From NCBI GenBank assembly GCA_965227065.1, contig CBDDFN010000012.1, forward strand, positions 124,001 to 188,000: a stretch of 64,000 bases of DNA, read 5' to 3'. The notes beneath the pieces were generated by a model that was given only the letters and a program-made list of their open reading frames with translations, made no database searches and was not told the origin of the DNA. Made by a program: the position numbers and the translations under genes. This document shows positions 43,450 through 51,818 of the stretch, in pieces (within the stretch, counting starts at the first letter, position 1; the number at the start of each line of letters is the position of its first letter). Source of the DNA: CBDDFN01 sp965227065 (lineage in GTDB: Bacteria > Pseudomonadota > Alphaproteobacteria > SPJN01).

Positions 43450-44860
43450 GACGCGCCTCCGCTTTCTGATGCTCGGGTTTCAGCCAGTCGGGCAGGAAGC
43501 TTGCCACCCGCATGGGCGCCTCCAGCCGCATATCATCATCGCCCTCGCTGGGCGGCTTGTTCATCATGCGGAAGAGGTAGAACACGCCCGCGCCGAAAAC
43601 GATGAAATAGACGATCACAAAGGCGATCAGCGAGGCCCCGACGGCAGGCGCATCAATCGGCGCAACCGACTCGGTTGTCCGCAGCAGGCCATAGACGGTA
43701 TAGGGCTGACGGCCAACCTCGGTGGTGACCCAGCCTGCCAGCACCGCGATAAAGCCCGCGGGCGTCAGCACGACAGCGGCCTTGCGGATCATCTGATTGG
43801 TGTAAAGCTGGCCACGCAGGCGCAGCCACAAGCTCCACACGCCAAGCCCCGCCATCAGAAAGCCAAGCCCCACCATGATCCGGAACGACCAGAAGACAAT
43901 CGCCGCATTGGGCCAGTCTTCCTTGGGGAATGCCTCAAGCCCTTTCACCTCACCGTCCCATTCATGGGTCAGGATCAGGCTGCCAAGCTTGGGAACTTCA
44001 ACCGCATATCTGGTTTCCCCCGCCTCATTGTCGGGCAGGCCAAACAGGATGAGCGGCGCGCCTTTTCTGGTTTCATAATGGCCTTCCATGGCCGCGACTT
44101 TCATCGGCTGATGCTCAAGCGTGTTCAGCCCGTGCAGATCACCGGCAAAAATCTGGATCGGTGCCACAATCGCCGCCATCCACAGCGCCATGGAAAACAT
44201 CAGCTTCGCGGTGCCATTGCCTTTCTGGCGGATCATGTGAAGCGCCGCCACACCCCCCACCACAAAGGCGGTGGTCAGATAGGCCGCCAGCACCATATGC
44301 ACCAGCCGGTAGGGAAAGCTTGGGTTGAAAATGGCTGCCCACCAGTCAGCCGGGATAAACTGACCGACATCATTGATGGCGTAGCCTGCAGGTGTTTGCA
44401 TCCAGCTGTTGACCGACAGGATCCAGAAGGCCGACATCAGCGTGCCGAACGCCACCATCAGGGTCGCCACAAAGTGAAGCTTGGGCCCCACCCGGTTCAG
44501 CCCAAACAGCATGACGCCGAGAAAGCCGGCCTCCAGAAAGAAGGCGGACAAAACCTCATAGCCCATCAGCGGGCCGATGATCGGGCCGGTCTTGTCGGCG
44601 AACACGCTCCAGTTCGTGCCGAACTGATAGGACATGACAAGGCCCGACACGACACCCATGCCGAAGGCGACGGCGAAAATCTTCAGCCAATATTTGAACG
44701 CCGCCATATAGACGGGCTTGCCGGTGAACAGCCACAAGCCTTCCAGCACCGCCAGATAGGACGCCAGTCCAATCGAAAAGGCGGGAAAGACAATGTGGAA
44801 CGACACGGTGAATGCGAACTGGATACGCGCCAAAAGCACGGCATCGGCCATATCAAACAT
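43442..44860 (-). CDS. cioA: Cytochrome bd-type ubiquinol oxidase subunit I (CioA/CydA)
   Basis: Heme-bearing subunit of 472 residues. Motifs: RIQFAFTVSFHIVFPAFSIGLA with the heme ligand His, KIFAVAFGMGVVSGLVMSYQFGTNW, FFLEAGFLGVMLFG, NSWMQTPAGY and GRQPYTVYGLLRT. The length and short quinol loop fit the cyanide-insensitive (CIO) branch better than the long-loop E. coli CydA. The start follows GGAAGGAAG. It is divergent from an NsrR-type regulator gene, which suggests control by nitric oxide; bd-type oxidases tolerate NO better than heme-copper oxidases. Confidence 0.93.
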   Translation of the reverse strand: MFDMADAVLLARIQFAFTVSFHIVFPAFSIGLASYLAVLEGLWLFTGKPVYMAAFKYWLKIFAVAFGMGVVSGLVMSYQFGTNWSVFADKTGPIIGPLMGYEVLSAFFLEAGFLGVMLFGLNRVGPKLHFVATLMVAFGTLMSAFWILSVNSWMQTPAGYAINDVGQFIPADWWAAIFNPSFPYRLVHMVLAAYLTTAFVVGGVAALHMIRQKGNGTAKLMFSMALWMAAIVAPIQIFAGDLHGLNTLEHQPMKVAAMEGHYETRKGAPLILFGLPDNEAGETRYAVEVPKLGSLILTHEWDGEVKGLEAFPKEDWPNAAIVFWSFRIMVGLGFLMAGLGVWSLWLRLRGQLYTNQMIRKAAVVLTPAGFIAVLAGWVTTEVGRQPYTVYGLLRTTESVAPIDAPAVGASLIAFVIVYFIVFGAGVFYLFRMMNKPPSEGDDDMRLEAPMRVASFLPDWLKPEHQKAEARHV

Positions 44861-44921
44861 CAGGCTTCCTTCCCCGGATCAGGGGTTGAACTCTAGAACC
44901 GTTCCAAAGATTAAGGGGCAT

Positions 44922-44935
44922 TTGCTTAAAAGCAA
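44922..44935. promoter_or_regulatory. Candidate Rrf2/NsrR operator between cioA and nsrR
   Basis: TTGCTTAAAAGCAA has perfect 6-bp arms around an AA centre and lies centrally between the divergent starts (44860 and 44976), amid AT-rich sequence. NsrR sites are also AT-rich dyads; this one does not match the E. coli consensus closely, so the call is by position and symmetry. Confidence 0.45.
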
Positions 44936-44975
44936 TATTTTTGATACAAGTTTTATAGCGACGGAGTGACGCGAG

Positions 44976-45419
44976 ATGAAACTGACCGCCTACACCAATT
45001 ATGCCCTGCGTATTTTGATCTATTGTGCGCTGCGTGAACCACGCTTGTCGAGCGTGCCGGAAATCGCCGAAGCCTACGGCATTTCCAAGGCCCACCTGGT
45101 CAAGGCCGCCCATCAGATGGTGCAAATCGGTTATCTCACCAGCGTGCGGGGCCGCTCTGGCGGCATCCGTCTTGCCATGGCGCCCGAAGAGATTATCGTC
45201 GGTCAGGTTGTCCGCCATACCGAAGGCGATCTTGATCTGGTCGAGTGTTTCAATCCCGACATTAATACCTGCCCACTGATGGAGGTGTGCGAATTGAGCC
45301 AGACCATGAAGCGCGCCCGCGACGCGTTCTTGGATGTGCTCGACCAAAAGACGCTGGCCGACATCACACGCAACCATAACGCGCTGGCCATCCGCCTTGA
45401 TCTCTTTGCAGACGCCTGA
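44976..45419 (+). CDS. nsrR: Rrf2-family regulator, NsrR type
   Basis: The 147-residue product opens MKLTAYTNYALRILIYCAL, has the winged helix with PEIAEAYGISKAHLVKAAHQM and SVRGRSGGIRLA, and carries three cysteines in CFNPDINTCPLMEVCEL, the Fe-S cluster ligands. This agrees with NsrR, which senses nitric oxide through the cluster and represses NO-defence genes. Divergence from cioAB-DUF2474 points to NO-dependent use of this oxidase. IscR is less likely because of the cysteine spacing and the YTNYALR start. Confidence 0.87.
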   Translation: MKLTAYTNYALRILIYCALREPRLSSVPEIAEAYGISKAHLVKAAHQMVQIGYLTSVRGRSGGIRLAMAPEEIIVGQVVRHTEGDLDLVECFNPDINTCPLMEVCELSQTMKRARDAFLDVLDQKTLADITRNHNALAIRLDLFADA

Positions 45420-45544
45420 AACTTGCCATTGCCTGCCTGAGACATGACCCGGTGTGCCACCCGTCCGCCTTTGACTTGCACGCAACCTCGATAAAGCCCG
45501 ACACTCGTCACAATGCTGCAAACAAGCAGCTGAGGGAGGGAGTG

Positions 45545-45835
45545 ATGAAACTTTTGACACCGGCCTTGCTGGCCGCGCTATTGCTTATTGGTGCAACACC
45601 ACAAGCCCAGGCGCAAAGCGCACCCGCTGCATTGCCGCTCAATGTCCAGGCGCTGGGTGATCTGACCCAGGTCGATCTGGCATTGCTTCCGGTGCTGGAA
45701 AATCCCGGCCGCATGATCGGCCTGATTTCGCCCCACACCCTCAATGCCACAATTGCCACCGTGTCCACCCTGCCCGGCGTTTCAAGCCAGCCGCCCATCG
45801 GTGCCATTGTGCGCGGACTTTTGTCGAATTTCTAA
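45545..45835 (+). CDS. Small secreted hypothetical protein
   Basis: From the ATG at 45545 (GGGAGGGAG upstream) the 96-residue product has a signal peptide (MKLLTPALLAALLLIGATPQAQA) and a short mature part rich in Leu, Pro and Thr (LPLNVQALGDLTQVDLALLP, PPIGAIVRGLLSNF). I recognise no family. It lies between nsrR and an araC gene on the same strand, with no clear link to either. Confidence 0.65.
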   Translation: MKLLTPALLAALLLIGATPQAQAQSAPAALPLNVQALGDLTQVDLALLPVLENPGRMIGLISPHTLNATIATVSTLPGVSSQPPIGAIVRGLLSNF

Positions 45836-45890
45836 GCGCTTGCGCGTTTCAACGTCCGTGCTAGGCTTTAAAGAAAAAAGGGGGTGAGCC

Positions 45891-46868
45891 ATGCTGCAAG
45901 CGTGGACCACGCAATCGATTGCGCCGCAAGACCGCTATGATTTTGTCGTCGACACAATCAATGCCACCGTGTGCGCCTGTTCGGTTGAATGCGACATAGC
46001 CGCTGACCGCTATGAAGCCCAGCTGGAACATGTCGATCTGGGTATGGTGTCCATGCTGCGCTACACCTCGATCGGCACCCAGATCGCCAACCGGACCCAG
46101 CGCCATGTGCGCACCGACAATGACGATTCGGTGCTGCTTTATCTGCCCTTGAGCGCGGGCATGGCGGTCGATCAGGCCGACCAGACCACCCATATCAAAA
46201 CCGGCACCATGTCCCTGTTTGATCTGGGCCAGCCGCTGAAAGGCTATTTTGTCGGCGGCGAAGGCGATCTGACCGCGGCGATCAATATCCGTATTCCCGC
46301 CACCTTGCTGCGCGCGCGTGAGCCGCGCATCACCGGGCTGTTCCGCCGTCCGCTGACGCTGGGCCGGGGATCGGGCCGGCTGATGATGTCGCTGATCTCC
46401 ATGGCGATTGACGAAGGCCCCCATATTGCCGAAGCCGCCGCCACACCGCTTGGCCATGCCATTGTCGATGCGGTGTGCTCTGTCGCTGCCGAAGCGATGA
46501 GTGACGGCACCATGCTGCCGGGCCGTCAGGACAGCAGGGCCTTGAGCCGCCAGCGCATTGTCGATTTCATCCAGGCGCGGATGAGCGATCCTGACCTGTC
46601 GGTGGAAGAAATCGCTCGTGTGCTCAACATGTCAGTGCGCTGTGTGCATCGCGCCTTTGAAGGCAGCGGCGAAACCGCGGCGGGCTATATCCGTGAACAG
46701 CGCCTGCAACGATGCCGGGCGGAGTTGTGCGACCCCGCCATGCGCGGGCTTGCGGTCGCCCAGATCGCCTATAGCTGGGGGTTCAAAGATGTCGCGCATT
46801 TCTCGCGGGCCTACAAATCCCGCTTCGGCGTACCGCCCAGCGTGGACAGGCAGCGTTCATATTCCTGA
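45891..46868 (+). CDS. AraC-family transcriptional regulator
   Basis: The 325-residue product has an N-terminal AraC-binding-like domain (VLLYLPLSAGMAVDQADQ, KTGTMSLFDLGQPLKGYFVG) and a C-terminal double helix-turn-helix: LSVEEIARVLNMSVRCVHRAFE and GLAVAQIAYSWGFKDVAHFSRAYKSRFGVPPS. The plan matches regulators of aromatic degradation. Its end overlaps the convergent Rieske oxygenase gene by 58 bp, so it likely controls that gene and its receptor. Confidence 0.88.
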   Translation: MLQAWTTQSIAPQDRYDFVVDTINATVCACSVECDIAADRYEAQLEHVDLGMVSMLRYTSIGTQIANRTQRHVRTDNDDSVLLYLPLSAGMAVDQADQTTHIKTGTMSLFDLGQPLKGYFVGGEGDLTAAINIRIPATLLRAREPRITGLFRRPLTLGRGSGRLMMSLISMAIDEGPHIAEAAATPLGHAIVDAVCSVAAEAMSDGTMLPGRQDSRALSRQRIVDFIQARMSDPDLSVEEIARVLNMSVRCVHRAFEGSGETAAGYIREQRLQRCRAELCDPAMRGLAVAQIAYSWGFKDVAHFSRAYKSRFGVPPSVDRQRSYS

Positions 46869-48202
46869 TAGAAAGCCTGAATGCGGCGTTCCTGCCGCGA
46901 CAGACGCAGCTTTTTAAAGCCGCGTGATTTCATGCCCGCCTGCACGAATGGCACAAATTCAGAATCCTGATCGAGCACGGTACTCACACTGACCTCGCCA
47001 TGTTTGAGGCGCACGCGCTCAGGCCGCGGCACCTCACCCGACAAATCAATATCGGGTGCCCCCATATAAAGCGGCAGGCGATAATCAGGGTCCTTCACGC
47101 GGTGGGCATAGGCGCTGACATCGTAATAGCATTTTTCCGGGTCGGACGGATGGGGCCGGAAGCGCATCATCAAAAAGCCTTCGGCATGCATGTTGAAGGT
47201 CGTGTTGGGAAAGATGAAATAATTGCCATCATCGGTCAGCTGGCTTGGCGTGTAGCGGGTGAAGTCCATCCCCGCCTCGGCCGCCCAGTCAAGCTTGCGC
47301 TTCTGGATCGCCGCGCGAACCTCATCGGCCCGGCCTTCAAAATCGGCCGGGTCAAGCCCGACCTCGGCCAGCATGGCCGTCAGCTCCGCCGTCAGGCTCT
47401 TGGGGTTTGAGCTGCGGGCGCTTTTCACACCCACCGGCAGGATCATGCGCGAATGGCCGTTTTCGAAGAAATCATGCTGAAGGTGATAATCCTCAATCCA
47501 CGACAGGCCCTCAGGATGGCGGCGATGAATGTGATAGCCCTCCATAAAGGCATCCAGCGCCACCTTCCAGTTGACCGGCCATTCAATCGAAAAGTCAGAC
47601 ACCATCACCATGTCTTCCAGCTGATAGTTGGCCAAAACATCAGGCAATGGACCCAGAAACTCCGCCAGGCTCGGCGGGGTCTCGGCCATGGAGACAAAGA
47701 CGAACCCGCCCCATGTGTCGACATGAATTTGCGGCAGGCCGGGCCGGTCACAGATCACCGCCTCTTCAAACGTCTCTTCATCGGTGATGCGTTTGAGCGT
47801 CCCGTCAAGCTCCCAAGCCCAGCTATGAAAGCCGCAGACAAAACTGTTTGACCGGCCGAAATCGTCCAGCACCAGACGCGCCCCGCGATGCTGACAGACA
47901 TTGTAAAAGGCGCGCAATTCGCCATCGGCGGCGCGCGAAATGATGATGCTTTCAGGCCCGATGTCGAAGGTGAACCACTGGCCGGGCTCAGCCACATCCT
48001 GGGTCCGCCCCGCGATCAGCCACTGGGTGGCAAACAGTGCATCCATTTCGCGGCCCAGTTGGGCGGGATCAAAATAGTGATCATAATCGGTGATCAGGCC
48101 GGGCCCGAATTCAGGATCGGGAAATTTGCGGTCAGGGTTTGTGTCGTCCGCTTCGGGATCGATCAAAATATTCGCAGGCTCATCGGTCAGCGCGTAGTCC
48201 AT
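46811..48202 (-). CDS. Rieske-type ring-hydroxylating oxygenase, alpha subunit
   Basis: The 463-residue product has a Rieske domain with YNVCQHRGARL and FVCGFHSWAWELDG (the CxH and CxxH iron-sulfur ligands), and a catalytic domain with the mononuclear iron site EGYHIHRRHPE. This is the alpha subunit of a non-heme dioxygenase or monooxygenase. The substrate could be an aromatic acid, a steroid or an N-methyl compound. No beta subunit, ferredoxin or reductase gene lies nearby, so it is probably an alpha-only (alpha-3) enzyme with distant redox partners. A TonB receptor gene ends 12 bp upstream on the same strand, suggesting one operon for uptake and attack of the same compound. Confidence 0.9.
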   Translation of the reverse strand: MDYALTDEPANILIDPEADDTNPDRKFPDPEFGPGLITDYDHYFDPAQLGREMDALFATQWLIAGRTQDVAEPGQWFTFDIGPESIIISRAADGELRAFYNVCQHRGARLVLDDFGRSNSFVCGFHSWAWELDGTLKRITDEETFEEAVICDRPGLPQIHVDTWGGFVFVSMAETPPSLAEFLGPLPDVLANYQLEDMVMVSDFSIEWPVNWKVALDAFMEGYHIHRRHPEGLSWIEDYHLQHDFFENGHSRMILPVGVKSARSSNPKSLTAELTAMLAEVGLDPADFEGRADEVRAAIQKRKLDWAAEAGMDFTRYTPSQLTDDGNYFIFPNTTFNMHAEGFLMMRFRPHPSDPEKCYYDVSAYAHRVKDPDYRLPLYMGAPDIDLSGEVPRPERVRLKHGEVSVSTVLDQDSEFVPFVQAGMKSRGFKKLRLSRQERRIQAFYQEYERCLSTLGGTPKRDL

Positions 48203-48213
48203 CTCGCTCCCCC

Positions 48214-50502
48214 TCAGAATGTCCAGTCAAGCCGCGCAAGGATTTTGCGGGGCGGCGCATAGGTTCCGTGCGCACCAAAATCGTGCAGCAAGGCATTCAT
48301 CAAATAGGCTTCGTCCGTGAGGTTTGACCCGATCACCGAAAGACGCACGCCCGACCGTTCATGCAGATAGGAAATCCGCGCGCCGATGATGACAAAGGCC
48401 CCCTGCTCCACCGTGTTCTGGGCATCATAGAACCAGCCTGAGGCGTAATAGATGTTGCCTGAGAGATCGAGCGGCCCGCCCCACAGATTAAATGTGTAGG
48501 TGGCGTCCGCATTGGCGGTCCAGCGCGGTGCGCGATTGAGCTGATTGCCGGAGAAGTCGCCTTCAAAGGCAAGGCCGGTCTGCTCATCATAGCCGGTGCC
48601 GAAATATTCCCGATATTCGCTTTCAATCCAGGCCGCCCCGCCATTGATCACCAGATCAGGCGTCGGTGCGACCGACAATTGCGCTTCGGCCCCATAGACC
48701 CGCGCATTGCCTGCATTTTCAAGCCGCGCCGTGCCTGAACTGACAATCGAGACCACCTGCACTTGCAAGTCCTGATAGTCGTACCAGAAGCCCGCCATGT
48801 TGAAGCGCACGCGATTGTCGAAGAAGTCGCCTTTAAATCCAACTTCAACCGATGTGATGAATTCAGGCTCAACCGGGATCAGCGGCTCAAGGATCAGCAC
48901 CGGGTTCCAGTTGCCCGACTTAAAGCCCTCGGCATATTTGGCATAGTACAGGACATTGTCGGGCTTGTATTCCAGCGAGGCCATGGGCGACCAGGCGCTC
49001 CATGTCCGCTCATCAGGCGGCGAGCTCAATATGGTCGGCTCGAACGGCAGGCCAAGCAATTGAACCTGCGTTTCGGACTTGAGCAGGAAGCGCGTCTCGG
49101 TCGAATAGCGGATGCCGGCGCGGACCGTCACATCCTCCCACAGCGTGTAGGAGGCATTGCCGTACCCCGCCCATGCCTTGGTTTCGATAATGCCGGTGGT
49201 GATCAGCTTGGCAGCATCGGGAAAACCGCCGGGGAACAGCCCGCCGATCAACTGACCAAGCCCCAGCGGGCTGATCAGATCCTCAAGCGCGCCGAGCGTC
49301 GTGTCGAGCCCCGCGGTCGGCCCCAGCGAGATTTCCAGCGGGTCAAAGCCGCCCTTGGATTTGAGGTAGAACGCACCGGCGAGAAACTGGAAGGGATGGT
49401 CCCACAGGCTCGCAATCTGCACCTCCTGGCTGTAGCTTTCAGAAAAGCCGCGCGGCACCGGCACTTCCTCAAGGTCAGCTTCGGTATAATCAAGCTCGAT
49501 AAAGCCGGAATTATCCGTATCGAGATAGGCCGAGATCGACTTCACCTCAATCCAGTCATTGGCATAGGTCAAATGAATGTCGAGCGCGGTGTTACGATAC
49601 TCATTGAAGTAAGGCCCCCGGTCGGCATTGGATTTATAAGGCGTGTTCGAGGATTCGGTGCGGCCACCGGCCAGTTCGGTCAAAAGCGAGGTGCGCAGAT
49701 TGTTCGCCACCGTCGTGTCAGGCCCGTAATGGTCGGTCAGATAGCCATTGATCAAAAGCTCAAGGCCCTCAAACGGCTCCACCAGAATTTTGGCGCGCAC
49801 GCCCCAATCCTTGACGTCCTCGATGGGGAAGCCATTGGGGTTGATGTTCTCGTAATAGTGATCCGAGCGGTCGTAATAACCCGCAACCGACACTTTCAGC
49901 CAATCCATGATCGGCCCGGTGATGAAGCCATCAAAGCCGATCCGCTTGTATGAGCCGCCATAGACGGAGAAATTGGCATTGAGTTCATCGGCAGGTTTGC
50001 GCGTGGTGATATTGATCGCCCCGCCCGTTGTGTTGCGCCCAAACAAGGTGCCTTGCGGGCCTTTTAGAACCTCAACCCGTTCAACATCGGCAAAATGCTG
50101 GATGGAGCTGTTGGCGTTGGGATTATAGACGCCATCGAGGAAGGTCCCGATGGAGCCTTCCGAAGACGGGATCGTGCCGTCCGACCCAATGCCGCGAATG
50201 TAGATATGGGCATAGCCGCCCTGGCTGTTATAGACCATGCCCGGCGTTTTAAGCTGAAGCCCGTGGCTTTCGCTGATATTGGCGTTTTTGAGATCATCGC
50301 CCGAGAATGCCGACACCGAAACCGGCACGTCCTGCAAGCTTTCTTCCCGGCGCTGGGCCGAAACGACAATTTCATCAAGCCTTGCCTGGCGAACCGGCGC
50401 CTGTTGCTCCGGCTCGGCCTGCGGTTGCTGTACTGTGTCCTGTGCGGCGACCGGCATGGTTAGTCCCATTGCCAGCAGCGCGGCCATACTGTGCGCCCTC
50501 AC
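48214..50502 (-). CDS. TonB-dependent receptor paired with the Rieske oxygenase
   Basis: Outer-membrane receptor of 762 residues with a GTG start at 50502 (G-rich site upstream). Signal peptide (MAALLAMGLTMPVAAQ), a Gln-rich linker, plug signature LDEIVVSAQRREESLQDVPVS, VERVEVLKGPQGTLFGRNTTGGAINI, and a barrel ending in ILARLDWTF. Twelve bases separate it from the Rieske oxygenase gene downstream. A dyad GTGTTG/CAACAC (50534-50554) lies just upstream of the start and is a possible binding site for the nearby AraC regulator. Substrate not readable. Confidence 0.9.
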   Translation of the reverse strand: MRAHSMAALLAMGLTMPVAAQDTVQQPQAEPEQQAPVRQARLDEIVVSAQRREESLQDVPVSVSAFSGDDLKNANISESHGLQLKTPGMVYNSQGGYAHIYIRGIGSDGTIPSSEGSIGTFLDGVYNPNANSSIQHFADVERVEVLKGPQGTLFGRNTTGGAINITTRKPADELNANFSVYGGSYKRIGFDGFITGPIMDWLKVSVAGYYDRSDHYYENINPNGFPIEDVKDWGVRAKILVEPFEGLELLINGYLTDHYGPDTTVANNLRTSLLTELAGGRTESSNTPYKSNADRGPYFNEYRNTALDIHLTYANDWIEVKSISAYLDTDNSGFIELDYTEADLEEVPVPRGFSESYSQEVQIASLWDHPFQFLAGAFYLKSKGGFDPLEISLGPTAGLDTTLGALEDLISPLGLGQLIGGLFPGGFPDAAKLITTGIIETKAWAGYGNASYTLWEDVTVRAGIRYSTETRFLLKSETQVQLLGLPFEPTILSSPPDERTWSAWSPMASLEYKPDNVLYYAKYAEGFKSGNWNPVLILEPLIPVEPEFITSVEVGFKGDFFDNRVRFNMAGFWYDYQDLQVQVVSIVSSGTARLENAGNARVYGAEAQLSVAPTPDLVINGGAAWIESEYREYFGTGYDEQTGLAFEGDFSGNQLNRAPRWTANADATYTFNLWGGPLDLSGNIYYASGWFYDAQNTVEQGAFVIIGARISYLHERSGVRLSVIGSNLTDEAYLMNALLHDFGAHGTYAPPRKILARLDWTF

Positions 50503-50608
50503 CCGGCACCCCCCTTTTGTTATGGATGCCAGTGTGTTGGAGCTTGCGCAACACCGCTATGACACGATGCGCCTGAGGCTTTGACGTCCCGCGCCGCCGA
50601 CAATTGCC

Positions 50609-51634
50609 CTAAAGCAGCGCCTCGATGCCGGTGCCGCCGATCACCGCGCGGATGCGGGCCTGATCAGCGTCAGCCAGGGCCCCAAACGCCTCGCGCAGCC
50701 ACATCAGGCATTTGCCCTGATAGGGAAAGGCTTTCTGGGTCCATTGCGCGCCGTCAATTTCGCACTCGACCATCTCCGCCCCCGCTTCCAAAGCTTTGGC
50801 ATTGGCCAGCAGGAAAGGCGCATAGACCCGCCCGATTTCTGCCAGCAGGGGCTTAAGACGCGCGGCCTGATCCTCAAGGGGTAGAAAGCCGTCATCGGTC
50901 ACTGTGAGGCCCGACAGATCATCCACCCGTTCCACCCAGGAGCGGATGCGCGGTGCGGTATCGCGCGAAACTTTGACCGGCGTGGGGTCCACGGTGGTGA
51001 GCTGGGTCAGCTGGCCATAAAGCGCAAAGTCGGCCGAAGACGGGCGGGTGCCGAACACATAGCCCGGCCCCTCAATCAAGCCATCCAGGATTTCCAGAAA
51101 GCGGACATAGCTTTGTTCAATCACATCGCGCGTGGTGTCGTTGGAGCCCACCACCCAAAGCCGGTCCACCTGGCGCTGGGCAAACGCGCCGCCAAACTGT
51201 TCGGCCACATCACCGGGCAAGGTGGGATCGTTCCAGAAGGCGAGCAGCGGTCCGCCATGGGCAATGTCATCATCAAAGGCCCAGCGATAATGAAACATCG
51301 CCTTGGTCAGCCACTCATCGCCGTAATCTTCCACCAGCGTGTTCAAAAAGCCCAGCGCCAGATCATCAGGCAGGACGGAGCGGCCGGAGAACTCTGTCTC
51401 AAGCCGGCGCAGAATGGGCGAGGAATCCACCACTGCCTCAACCCCGTTTTCACCGTCAAAAAAGAAGGTCGGCATCAGCGCCACTTTAGGCTTGGGCAGA
51501 TCGGGCCGCTGTTCGATCATCCGGCCCCACAAGACCTCATAGGCAATGCGGCGGTAACGCAGAATGGCCAGCATTTTGCGCGTGTAAGGCGATCCCGGCG
51601 CGCCGTGAAACAAAAGCGGTTTTTGCACTGACAT
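50609..51634 (-). CDS. Glutathione S-transferase-family protein
   Basis: The 341-residue product has an N-terminal thioredoxin-like GST domain (FHGAPGSPYTRKMLAILRYRRIAYEV with a Ser in the catalytic position) and a C-terminal helical domain (SSADFALYGQLTQL, the N-capping box region). It is longer than typical GSTs (200-230), with about 100 extra C-terminal residues. Likely cytoplasmic detoxification or ring-opening of an electrophilic intermediate. It follows the divergent promoter region shared with the large RTX gene and is on the same strand as the receptor-Rieske pair about 100 bp downstream. Confidence 0.82.
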   Translation of the reverse strand: MSVQKPLLFHGAPGSPYTRKMLAILRYRRIAYEVLWGRMIEQRPDLPKPKVALMPTFFFDGENGVEAVVDSSPILRRLETEFSGRSVLPDDLALGFLNTLVEDYGDEWLTKAMFHYRWAFDDDIAHGGPLLAFWNDPTLPGDVAEQFGGAFAQRQVDRLWVVGSNDTTRDVIEQSYVRFLEILDGLIEGPGYVFGTRPSSADFALYGQLTQLTTVDPTPVKVSRDTAPRIRSWVERVDDLSGLTVTDDGFLPLEDQAARLKPLLAEIGRVYAPFLLANAKALEAGAEMVECEIDGAQWTQKAFPYQGKCLMWLREAFGALADADQARIRAVIGGTGIEALL

Positions 51635-51818
51635 GAAATTGTCCCCCTGTGTGCCAAAACCCTAGCCAAGCCCTGTGCGCAAGCCAAGACCCCCGCTTGC
51701 CTATCTTTGTGAATTTTCAAACAAAATCGCACGCCATCCCCGAACCGGGTATGCCCAAATCACCGCAACCGGCTTACCCCGGTCGCCAAACATGGATTCG
51801 GCGCGAAAAGGGTATGTC

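Noticed and set aside
43448..44896. 482-residue plus-strand frame opposite cioA
   Set aside because: Antisense to a fully conserved oxidase subunit; composition is His/Arg/Gln-rich with no domain.
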